DNA of 64,000 nucleotides from Hemibagrus wyckioides (lineage: Eukaryota > Chordata > Actinopteri > Siluriformes > Bagridae): assembly GCF_019097595.1 (NCBI RefSeq), contig NC_080726.1:13161705-13225704 (forward strand), in the 5' to 3' direction. Positions 15,779 through 26,300 of the stretch are shown piece after piece. A model generated the notes under the pieces. The model saw nothing but the letters and a program-made list of their open reading frames with translations. It did not search any database and had not been told where the DNA came from. The position numbers and the translations under genes were made by a program. Every line of letters starts with the position of its first letter. Within the stretch, counting starts at the first letter, position 1.

Positions 15779-16882
15779 TCATAACCAAGACTTTTTGCTG
15801 TTCAACTTAGTTATGTTGGATAATTTTATTCCTGTGCACGTTTTTTCTTCCAGGTTTGTCTTTGAAGTGCACTCTAATGTTGAGTCTGTCTCAAAAGCAA
15901 TGGATGGTCCATGTGATAGCATGGCAGTGGCTGTCTTTTCATGGGACAGAGTTGCTGAAGAGGACTGCAGGACCAGCCTGCCTCGCAGTGAATGCCTCAG
16001 CCTAAGCTGCAAAGGAAACATGTGAGAAACATGTAGTTTCCTTTTAGATTCCCAGCAACGAATACATGCTCTGTATAATATGCGGAAGATATAGACCCAG
16101 CCTAGATAGTGAAGCTCAGCAATATTGAGAAGAAAGCAGCCCAGACTTGTGCTAAACATAAAGTTTAGGAATATGGTCTTTTCAGTAGCACGTGACACAA
16201 AGCAGTCGGTTCGAGTCGGGCATGGGTAGGCCTTGCAGCGAAACAGAAATGGCACCTTAAATCCAAACATATAGTATTGGCCCACCAAGAACATTATCTC
16301 TAGAATGGATCGAAAAACCACATGGACGATGTATATCAACAAAATCTGGCCTGAATATTCAGTAGGGTCCTTGCCAAGCTCTCTGTAGTCATCCTGCAGG
16401 AGGCTCTGCTCCACACCCTCCTCCTCACTGGGACTTTCCTCATCTTGTACCCCATTTGATGGCTTTCCTCCCAAATAAACGTCACTTTCTCCACCTGACT
16501 GCCTAACATACTCAACCTTTGGGTGGTGTGGGTGGTGGGGCAGAGCCTGGGCTTCCTCTGTCCGAACGTTCTCATCATCTGTGATTTTGTGGAGAGCGTA
16601 GATGATATAGAAGATGGATGGTGTAGATACCAGGACAATTTGGAAGACCCAGAAGCGCAGATGTGAGACTGGCGCAAATGTGTCGTAGCAGACGTTGTTG
16701 CAGCCTGGCTGGAGTGTGTTGCAGATGAACTTGGACTGCTCGTCACTGTACACTGCATCCCCTATAAGGGTCACTAGCAGGATTCGGAAGATCAGCAACA
16801 CTGTCAGCCAGATCTTCCCTATCACTGTTGAATGGTTCTGAACCTCCACTAGGAAACGTCCAAGAATTGACCAGTCTCCCAT
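15779..16882 (-). CDS. Connexin (gap-junction channel protein), gamma/delta-like
   Basis: One uninterrupted 367-residue frame. The N-terminus MGDWSILGRFL is a standard connexin start, followed by four membrane segments (about 20-40, 76-97, 178-203, 234-258). Extracellular loop 1 has the required cysteines C54-x6-C61-x3-C65 (CNTLQPGCNNVC); loop 2 has C216-x4-C221-x5-C227 (CKAYPCPTRTDC) followed by FVSR and the TEKT motif. The acidic, histidine-containing cytoplasmic loop spans ~98-177 and the tail ~271-367. Six such subunits form a hemichannel in the plasma membrane. Loop 1 resembles connexin 45 (gamma), while NIAELHYLGW resembles delta connexins, so the subclass is open. CCTCACAG lies just upstream of the ATG, consistent with a separate 5' UTR exon. 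It is convergent with rab1. Confidence 0.93.
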   Translation of the reverse strand: MGDWSILGRFLVEVQNHSTVIGKIWLTVLLIFRILLVTLIGDAVYSDEQSKFICNTLQPGCNNVCYDTFAPVSHLRFWVFQIVLVSTPSIFYIIYALHKITDDENVRTEEAQALPHHPHHPKVEYVRQSGGESDVYLGGKPSNGVQDEESPSEEEGVEQSLLQDDYRELGKDPTEYSGQILLIYIVHVVFRSILEIMFLVGQYYMFGFKVPFLFRCKAYPCPTRTDCFVSRATEKTIFLNFMFSTSLGCFLLNIAELHYLGWVYIFRILYRACIRCWESKRKLHVSHMFPLQLRLRHSLRGRLVLQSSSATLSHEKTATAMLSHGPSIAFETDSTLECTSKTNLEEKTCTGIKLSNITKLNSKKSWL

Positions 16883-17183
16883 GTTTCACACTGTGAGGAC
16901 ACAAGAGCTGGTTTAAGTCTAATCATGAATGGAAAAACCCTTAAAGAAACATTCCAGCATTTTCCCAATCCACCATATCTGTTGTGCATATGTAATTAAC
17001 AGAGAAATTAATCCAGGGAACTCAATAAACTATTAGAATTATACAAATTTGAAAATTTTCAGGATGAAACCACTCCACCGCTAGCCCAGTATTTCTGTGA
17101 TAAAGTCCTGACTAGAATTCTCATTCTAAGCCCTTTGTTGTTGGAGTGTGATGTTTATAATTCCATTCATCATCATTCTCCTA

Positions 17184-17345
17184 AGGGCAATTTAGAGTCA
17201 CCAATTTGCCAGCATGTTTTAGAGAGGTGGGAGGAAATCCATACAGACATGAGAAGAAAATGTGAAACAGTAACCTGAGCTCAGGATGGAACTGGGGACC
17301 ATTTAGCTGTGAGGCAGAAGCACTACCTGCTGTGCAGCCATGTCA
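17184..17345. repeat. Dispersed teleost repeat (old copy)
   Basis: Contains AGGGCAATTTAGAGTCACC, GGTGGGAGGAAATCC, GGAACTGGGGACC and a tail CTGTGAGGCAGAAGCACTACC. The same repeat, in better shape, appears at 18506-18814 and again at 51388-51600. It lies in the likely 5' UTR intron of the connexin gene. Confidence 0.6.
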
Positions 17346-17676
17346 TCCTAATTTACAAATACTTTTAACCAAAAATGTTTTGCATAATAGATGTTTATTA
17401 CTGTAAGTGTGTTTAGTGTTCTCAGTACACATGTGGAAATGTGTGGAAATACTTTTCTCTGATAATCACAATTTTGCTACAGGTACATTAGATAAAAAAA
17501 AGCTTGAGAACTGCTGGAATATTTCTTTAATATATGATCTTTGTTCACTATCAGCTACTCTTACACAGTGGTTCTATAGTATATAACAACTTCTGTGATA
17601 ACTTGAGTTGTAGAAATAATGGTTAAGTGACCAAGCTGCAATTTATACAGATTTATAGAAAAATGAAGACACTCAC

Positions 17677-17960
17677 CTTGTGTGATTTGTCTCTGTTTCA
17701 TCCAGATCTGACAAAATGCACAAAAGTACATATTGTCCATACACATGTCTACATTTGTAGAGAAACCTGTCAGAGGGAATGAACTCCACTGAGCGAGCTC
17801 TGGAAGAATGGGCTGAATAAATGTATTCAGGCCTTCCACCCAGTACAGTGAACTGTATTCAGACAAAGACTCCCAATGTACAACACAGCAAAGATTTAAA
17901 GATACAATAGGAGGCAACGTCTCTGGATGTCCATGAACAGTTAAATACACTATTCAGATG
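17677..17960 (-). other. Candidate non-coding first exon of the connexin gene
   Basis: On the minus strand ACACAAG|GTGAGTGTC at 17677/17676 is a strong splice donor that could pair with the CCTCACAG acceptor 8 bases before the connexin ATG at 16882. The upstream limit is not defined; no CpG island is present. Long ATG-containing frames here look like chance. Confidence 0.35.
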
Positions 17961-18505
17961 AATCTGCTGGAATGGGAAACAATGCTAATTCATGAAGCGT
18001 TTCTACCTGACTTAAAAAATATTAAACCTGAAAATATTTATGAATCAAATAGTAATCTGTTTTCTACAGTGTTAAACATCTGTTATTCAACCCTGATCAT
18101 TAATAAAAACTGAAAAAGTACCATAGACAAAATGAAAAAAAAAAAAGACCACAGAGAAATGCTTTTATCTAGATATTACTAGCAACACAGCTCTCCTGAG
18201 TTACACCATTTTCATGTAAATAGCAAAACAGGTGGTAGGTCCTAGTGGCTTCTCACTTCTCCTCTTTAAAACCTGATGGTCTTTTTGCACTGTGTGAGTG
18301 TGTAAAGAATTGACTCAGTCATGTGTTAACTCCAACATGACCACAGTGCTGCTATATACACTGCTGCTTAGGAGAAAAACATCACCACTACACCACTCTC
18401 AGTGTTTACTGTGTGTGGTTGGTTGGTTAGAAAAGCTGAATTAGCTTACATGCGTGAAATCTAGGTTATACCCATCACATACCATTTTAATTTAATACCA
18501 TTTAA

Positions 18506-18814
18506 TCCATCCATCCATTTTCTATACCACTTATCATACACAGGCACACTAAGGACCTGGAGCTTATCCCAGGGGACACCCCCAGGGCACAAGGCAGGGG
18601 ACACCCATCGCATGGCACAATCTCAAAACACATTTGCACACTACAGACAATTTACAATGTCAATCAAACTTTCAATACATGTCCTTGGACAACCGGAGGA
18701 AAACCGGAGCACCTGGAGGAAACTCCTGAAGCATAGGGCAAACATTCAAACTGTGGCAGAAGTCGAAACCCTCAACCCTATTAGTGCGAGGTAAAACTCT
18801 AAGCCACTGTGTCC
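18506..18814. repeat. Dispersed teleost repeat
   Basis: Begins TCCATCCATCCATTTTCTAT, then CCTGGAGCTTATCCCAGG, GGGCACAAGGCAGGGGACA, and ends near AAGCCACTGTGTCCC. This is a very common repeat of fish genomes (from memory); its class is uncertain and there is no coding capacity. Confidence 0.7.
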
Positions 18815-19129
18815 CACCCAAGTTAAATTTTATGTGAAATGTGAAATTACATTAAATGAATGTGTACATAGTGAGACTACATTGTGGTAGACTAATTCAT
18901 ATTCAAATATATACTGAGCTATTCATGTTCATGTTCAACTCTGTTCATGTGGGTTTCCTCTCACCAGCCAAAAACATGCAGGTACCTGGACAGGCTTTGC
19001 TAAATTTACTGTAATCTGAAACTGAATGTTTGTGTGCATGGTGCCCTGTAACGGACTTTTAACATTAAAAAAAACTGTGAGTAGTTTTTTCAGTGATTAT
19101 TTTTTATTAGTAGTATTATTTATTATTAA

Positions 19130-19365
19130 GTTGTCTTTATCTGTCACATATACATTACTGCACAGTGAAATTCTTTCTTCACATATCCCATCCTTGGGGT
19201 CAGGGCACAGGGTTAGTCATGATACAGCGCCCCTGGAGCAAGGTGGGTTAGGGGCCTTGCTCAAGGGCCTAACGGAGGCAGCTTAGCAGTGCTGGGGCTT
19301 GAACCCTGATCATGCGGTCAATGACCAAGAGCCTTAAACATCTGAGCTACCACCACCCCAGATAA
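19130..19365. repeat. Second dispersed teleost repeat family
   Basis: Contains CACAGTGAAATTCTTTCTTC, TCCTTGGGGTCAGGGCACAG, GGGGCCTTGCTCAAGGGCC and a tail with GGGCTTGAACCCTGATC. Recognised as a common teleost interspersed repeat; not coding. Confidence 0.6.
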
Positions 19366-19829
19366 TATTATTATCTGTCACGTGCAATGTTTATACAGTA
19401 AGCTTTGGCTGTCCTGTTGCATGATGGATAAATAGATCTGGATGAAAAAATAGGTGTGAAGAAATTAATTAATTCAAATATAAATTACACCATATGTATT
19501 GGACACTGTTCATACAAGTGGTAGCTCTAGTTGCTTTATAATTAAATCGAATTAAAGAAAAAAAAAAGTTTATTAGAAGCTGCAGGATAAATATATAATA
19601 ATACATTTTAAAAATCTAAATATAATGAAACAAAACAGAAGATGTAATTGTAATTAAATAACTGGGGGGGGATAAGCTTGTTTATTTTGATAAAGCAATC
19701 AAAAAAAAATGTAACGTTCTCCCATCCGACATCATTGTTTATCTGTCTGTTCCAGATTAAATAAAGTAAATATGTTGTGTTGTTTGTGTGTGTGTATGTG
19801 TGTGTGTTTGTGTGTGTTGTGTGGACAAT

Positions 19830-20340
19830 CCCAACAGCAGCGGCGCTTTTCTCAGGCGATGGTTTGGCCCGCAGGGTTACAGGAAGTTGGAGCAGCTGCC
19901 ATGTTTAGCTGCTTTGTTGTAGATTTCTTGTAGGTTTCCTGCAGATTTTTTAGCTAAGTGTTGCAATGGAGCCGAGCTGGAGCTCATTTTTATTCCAGGT
20001 AAGAGAAACATTTTCAACAATTCTAAGCGGCCCCGAAATCGCTCTCAGCCTCCAAGGCAGTTTGTACCGCCGATATTTTACGCGTAGAAAAAAACATCAT
20101 TTTTTATTTAGCCTCATCTATCCAAGCAAAAACAATGGTAGCTAGCTGGGTTAGCTAGCGTGCCAGCTTACATTAGCAGGCTAGCGAGTTTAGCTAACTG
20201 GCTACATCAGCTCGAGACTTCCAGCTGTGGAGTGTGGGGGAGAGAGAGATGAGACGCTCGCGGGGATCCTTATGGCTTTTCCTTCCCTCGTGCTTGTTTT
20301 TGCTCGAGCTAGTTTAGCGGAGCTGTTTACTTTTCCGCCT
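19830..20340 (+). promoter_or_regulatory. vezf1: CpG-rich promoter and first exon of vezf1
   Basis: CpG density rises around 19840-20330 (AGCAGCGGCGCTTTTCTCAG, CGCCGATATTTTACGCG). A GCTAGC/TTAGC cluster lies at 20139-20206. The 5' UTR carries a short upstream frame at 19901-19933 (ATG TTT AGC to TAG, 10 codons), ending 32 bp before the vezf1 ATG at 19966; it could dampen translation. Confidence 0.65.
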
Positions 20341-23300
20341 GCCAGCATGTCGGACACTTTTTTTTTTAAATGATGCCCTCATTGATTTAATAGGTGCATG
20401 GTGTTCGCAGAGCGCGGACAAGGCGAGAAAAATAAATTGAAGGGGGGGGGGACCCGTCGGGTACATCAAATCATCAAAGTTTTTCATGTTGCTTTGGTGA
20501 CCTTTTCGGTGCTGCAGGGTGGATATGTTATGTTGAAGCAAACAACTTTTCGTTAGCACGGCGTTAGCGCCTTTCACGCGCTCGTGGTGCTGCGTTACAC
20601 TGCATTGAGCGCGAGACACACTGGAATAACCTCTATAAGTGTAGAGAGAGAGAGCCATAGAGTCTGTGGGTGTTTTCTTTCCCCCCCTCCTCATTATTTA
20701 CACTCTAACAGACGATAAACAGGTTTGAGATTGAAGCTGGCTGTTTTCTCTCTCTTTTTTCTTCTCAAACTCTTACTTTGAAAAAAAGCAGCATCGGCGG
20801 GCTGCAGATGGAATCTCAGCTATGTTCACAGTCCTGAAGCCACTGCTGCCGCATTCTGCATGCATTACACTACATATTTACATGCAACAAACATAAACCC
20901 AGGCCATACAAGACAACACACTTGACCCACTTGATTGCACACTAAAAAAAAAAAAAAAATCTGTGAATATGAGTTCGAAGCTATGAATCCATGTTCATAA
21001 AATGTGATTGCTGCTTGAGAATCTGGACCTGAGCCACACACGGATCTAGCACTACGATTTACAACCCAGTTTGTTCCTGTAACAGACTGTGCCAAGTTAA
21101 TACATGCAAGAAAATATACCCACGTCATTGCCTTTTACCTCCTATATGCTTGCTGCAGAACAGCTTAGATCATAGAGAAATGGATCGTCGCTGCTTAACG
21201 TTTATCTTTTCATCTTTGTATTGAAGCTTAATGCTGAATGGAAAGGATATCATTTGACTTCAGATTAATTTGACACGTCACTTTACCTCGTTTTGCCCAC
21301 AGGCAAACGCAAGAGAGAAAAAAACCTGCACACTGCTTGAGAAAGGAAGGCCAGGAGTGTTAGTGAGATCTTGAAGTGTTTTCTGTCCCTTTTATAACTC
21401 CACTCAGTGAGTGTAATAGGCGGGAAAAAATAGCATAGACCTGGTCGAATGTGTTTCTTTGCTAGCCGAAAAATTCAGAAATCTATACATCTTTGTATTT
21501 AAGCAGTAGGTATTCATTAAAAAAACCTAGAGAAGTGTGTGAAACGCAGTACCCGTAACACTGTGTGATCACTGATGGGTAAGATTAGAGGTAAAACTGT
21601 GTAGCTGACTTCCTGACACTGTAAATCTAAGATTAACTTTTCGCTTGTTCTAAGCGGTTAATATGGACCATGTACACACTTAATTACTAACTACATTAGG
21701 GACGAAACCCTTTTAACGTTCATAAACATGTTGCTCAACACCGAACAATAATGTGGTGTTTTGACTGTAATAGAAAAGTATTCAGAAAGAATAAAGAATG
21801 AGTATCATTGAAGCGTCAGTGATATTTTCCCTTGGAGAAAAAGCTGAAAGGAATTGTTCTGCTTGATTCCCTCCTTGTGATTCAGCATCTAATGAGACGG
21901 CGGTGTAGCGCGTCACCCGGCATTGTTCGCGAGGCGTCTGAGGTTATTCATAAGCGTGGCATTGTCTAGCTCCCAACAGGCATCGCTTAATCCGTCTGTA
22001 GCAGACCCAAAAAAAAAAAAAAAAAAAAAAACTTTGTCTGAGTTCAGTTCCTACAGTAATACAAATTCAGTCTCTGTTCAGTGTAAAGGCTGAATGTAAA
22101 GAAATTGGCAGGACATATTAAGTAAAAGAAATCCACAATAAAACTTTACCGGCTTGTTAATGTTGGTCCCAGTTCGAGTAGCGACAAACTGGAACTTGAT
22201 GTGTTTGGAAACTAACCTAAAGCTTAGCTGAGAACATTTTATGTTTCCTTACTGCACTGTCCTGCATTATTATTGCTGCTAAAGGTCAGCCTTCACAGTA
22301 AAATTGAGTTTGAATTTCAGAGCATAAAACTTTGCACAAATCAAGCCGTGTTTAAAATCATAAAAGTTCTTTCTTTATATGTTTAATAGTTTCACTCCAT
22401 GGTCACAGAAATGAATTCTGATATCGATATGTGACACATGCTTACTTTTTCATGTTTAAATGCTCCATCCCATTCGGACCAGGATCTATGGAAAGCACAA
22501 TTTAAAAAAAAATTTTTAAAAGTGTGTATTTCTGCTTGTCATTTTCGTACTGTAGTGTTTCCCACTTTCTTTCTTTCTTTCTTAGTTATTTTATTCCCTC
22601 CTGTTATCGATGCCATGACCGACAGGACCGTGCAGGAAGTTGCCGAATGGACCTGCTGTAATCAAAGTGTGGTCTTAAAATTCTGTGTCAAAGCCTGCTG
22701 ACCTCTCCTGTAGTCTTTCTGTTCACTTCAGTCTGTAATTAAAGTGTGCAAGTGGTTTTTTTTTTTTTTTTTCAGGGAGGCTTACACACTCCCTGTCTTG
22801 TATCGCTTCTTCTTCTTGAGACTTCTTGATATGTAGTTGTGAACAGTTTTGGCCACACTTAAACCCCATCTTCATATGCTACTATATTGCGAAGTGCTAA
22901 ATACTTTTTCTTGACTTTGTCGTCATTCTCCATAGTAAGGTTTAGTGGTGAAGTCTGTAACACGCAGACCTGGCAGTTGTGGCGTGTCTCACTGAGCCAG
23001 AACAGGCTGTGCCCCCAGTCACATGTGGAATGACTTTTATGATAGCTAGAGATCACTTTACATGTAACAGATTTAGGTGTCATCATGGCAGCATGCTGTG
23101 TCTCTCTTTATGCTGAGCTGCCAGGGAATCTGCTTCAAATGTGTGAATGTCCTGCTGCGCTCACTGGAGACTTGATCTACCTCATGGAGGGGCATAACTG
23201 TTTGTTCTGGGTGATTTTTGACATTTCACCAATTCCTCATTAGAAGGCTTAAAGTCTTTGTTTCTGATAAACTTTTAGTTTGTCAGTCTTTTTCTGTGCA

Positions 23301-26300
23301 GAGATGAGAACTCCACTTTTTGTAACTGTGCACTTATTAAACAATCTATTCATCTATCTGTCTATTCATCCAGTATGATTTTCATTAAACTGGGTCGATA
23401 TATATTTTTAGTGAAAACATTTACGCATTTAAGCCTACATGAAAGTCAGATTATAAGTGAATAAATGCAGAATCAGAAAGAGAGAACTGTGATAGATCTT
23501 GATCTTGACCATCTGTGTCTGTTTATATATAATATCTCCATCTGTCAAATTATCTCTCTTTCACATGCACATATCCCTGTTCTGAAACTTCCTGGGTCTC
23601 GGTCTTGGCTGCTTGTTTTTCCGTGTTGCACAGATGCTCTTGAAATGAGTCATGTGCTATTTCAGATAAAGATTTACCACCGTCATTCTACTCTTGGCTT
23701 GTATGCTACAACATTACTAGAACATTATTTTATAGCAAACTACACTGCTAGGAATTCAGATTGTCAGGTCAGAGGTCAAAGCTCAGTGCAACTTCCTTGT
23801 GCAAGGAGGATTGTTCAATTTTGTTGGAGTCATTATAATAATGCTAATAGAGTTTAATACTGATTTAAATTTTATAAAATATTTGCCCCAAAAGACCATT
23901 TATGCTGAGTAGTGTGATTCTTAAAATTTGTTGAGGAAGTAATTTGGGGGTAATGTGGGCACTATTGGGTAACCAGTTAGTTTAATGTTTCAAAAGTCTG
24001 CATGTCCAGGTACTGGATATGAAATTAACAGATGATTATTCAGAATCGCTGGATGTGACTAGGCATTAAAATGAATCTGTATGTTAAAGACTGAAAAACA
24101 GGCTGGTTTTCAGATTTGTGTATAAAATATATTTTGTGAAGAGATTTTTATACATTCTTTCTTTCCATCTCCCAGACAAATGACACCCTCCACCACCAGC
24201 ACCAGGTTGGCCAGAACAGTCTGCTGCCTCTGCTCAATGCTGGAACAGAACCCCAAGACCAAAAGCCTGTGCTCCCTATCCCACTGGAGCAGAAGCCTCC
24301 AGTCATTGCGGCCGAGCTCCTCAAGGACAACATGGCCGGTGGAACAGGTGGAGGAGGAGGGGGTGGTGGAGGGGGAGGAGGTGGCGGTCCTGTGGTGGTT
24401 AAGAAGGAGCCCAAGTCAAAAACGCCCTTCATCTGTGGCTACTGCAGCAAATCCTTCCGAGACAGCTACCATCTGCGGCGGCACGAGTCTTGTCACACGG
24501 GCATCAAGATGGTGTCCCGGCCCAAGAAGACACCAGCAGCGCCCACCATGGTGCCCATGATCTCCACTGTGCAACAGAGGGATAGCAACGGCAACCCCAC
24601 CTATGTCTCTGCTGCAGGTATCCTGACAGGAACCAATTCGGCTACAGTGGCAGTGGGCACAATGGCCACTCTGCCGCAGCAGCAGCCCAGTGTACCCAAA
24701 AAGCCCCCAAAGCCAGTGAAGAAGAACCATGGCTGTGAGATGTGTGGTAAAGCCTTTCGCGACGTCTACCACCTGAACCGGCACAAGCTGTCACACTCAG
24801 ATGAGAAGCCTTTCGAGTGTCCCATCTGCCACCAGCGATTTAAGAGGAAGGACCGCATGACCTACCATGTGCGCTCGCATGACGGTGGTGTGCACAAGCC
24901 CTACATCTGCTCCGTCTGTGGCAAAGGCTTCTCCAGGTGGGTCCAGAGATTTGGATTAGTCTTTTGTTTCTAAACAGGTCCTTGAACACACACCACTTTT
25001 GAGCATTCTCAGCACTCAACACACTCTGAAACAAGTATTCTCAGTTCTTGATGGTTCTGACATGCTGGGAGCTGGGAAAGAGCAAAAATGTGGACAGTCC
25101 ACAGGGGTCTGGGGACCAGTTTGAAAACCACCGGACTAAACTAACTCTGTGTGAAAGATACAAGCTTTAGTGGTCAGTTTGCTATTTTCTGTTTGCTAAC
25201 GTGCCAAATAAGGTTGTTTATTAAAAACAAAAATCATCTAGAAAGCAGACCTCCCAAAAACCATTCACTGAACATCATAGAAAAAAGTTTCTATTTCTGT
25301 TCTGGCACCTGCTTGGCACATCATTTTAACAAGCTGATAATTCATTTAAAACTAACCAAAGTGGAACTTAAAGTGGCTGTAGGATTTTTTTTCTATTCTA
25401 TTGCTTATTCCTATCAGTTTAGAAGAGAAATGGTTTCATGGCAATTATGTAAACTTGTGCAGGGACTGAATATTGTTTATTTTGCACAAGCTTGGTGTAT
25501 ATTTAGAGAATAATGCTGGCATGTTTGTGCTGTAGCTCTGTTTCCCCTGAAGGTTTCTGGGAGTCATAACGGAATTGATTAACTTTATTTTTGGTGCATT
25601 GTGAAAATGCCTTTAGCCAAGAATAATGTTTCTGTCATGTGCTGCTATTTGTTTTAGCAATCATTGTTTTATATATTGACTCTCCTTTATATTCATTTTT
25701 TACTCTATATTTTGAATTTGCATTACAGTATTACTTCTTAAATTTTATTGTGTTAATCCCACAGAGTTTGTTGTACTAGGAGATTTGATGAACTTCATTT
25801 ACGCGTTGTTCTTTTCTCTTTTCCTTTCCACAGGCCAGATCATCTCAGCTGTCATGTTAAACATGTCCACTCTACAGAGCGGCCTTTTAAATGCCAAGTA
25901 ACGGTAAGAAGCCGCTCTCTGTTTCTGCTGTGCTAAAACTGGCTCTGGCATTGGTTTTATTGGGTATGTTTGTTGGAAGCCTCAGTTTTCAGTGGGCAGT
26001 GGGCTCTGGTTGTTTTAGTGGTGACAGCTGGTCAGAAACTACTGGCATAGCTTCTTTAAATGCTCAAATAGTAGTCGATGATATAGTGTAACTGCTCAAA
26101 TTGTAATTTCATAAACACGCCACCTACCTAATGAACTAGTTAACTTTGGCTATATAAATCTAATTTCTGGTTAAAGGGGAAAGTGGTGGTCTGCTTTAAA
26201 CTCAGTGTGTGCTGCTGGACCACAGAATAAATGTAGGGGCTTTCTAAGAGGAACATCTCTAGGGCTAATGGGAACAAGCTAGACTGTTAAGTAAGATCAA

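Noticed and set aside
17561..17950. 129-codon minus-strand frame upstream of the connexin
   Set aside because: It runs through the candidate splice donor at 17677 and lacks any domain; treated as 5' UTR or intron.
23465..23857. 130-codon open frame in vezf1 intron 1
   Set aside because: No recognisable motif and no promoter or poly(A) context.
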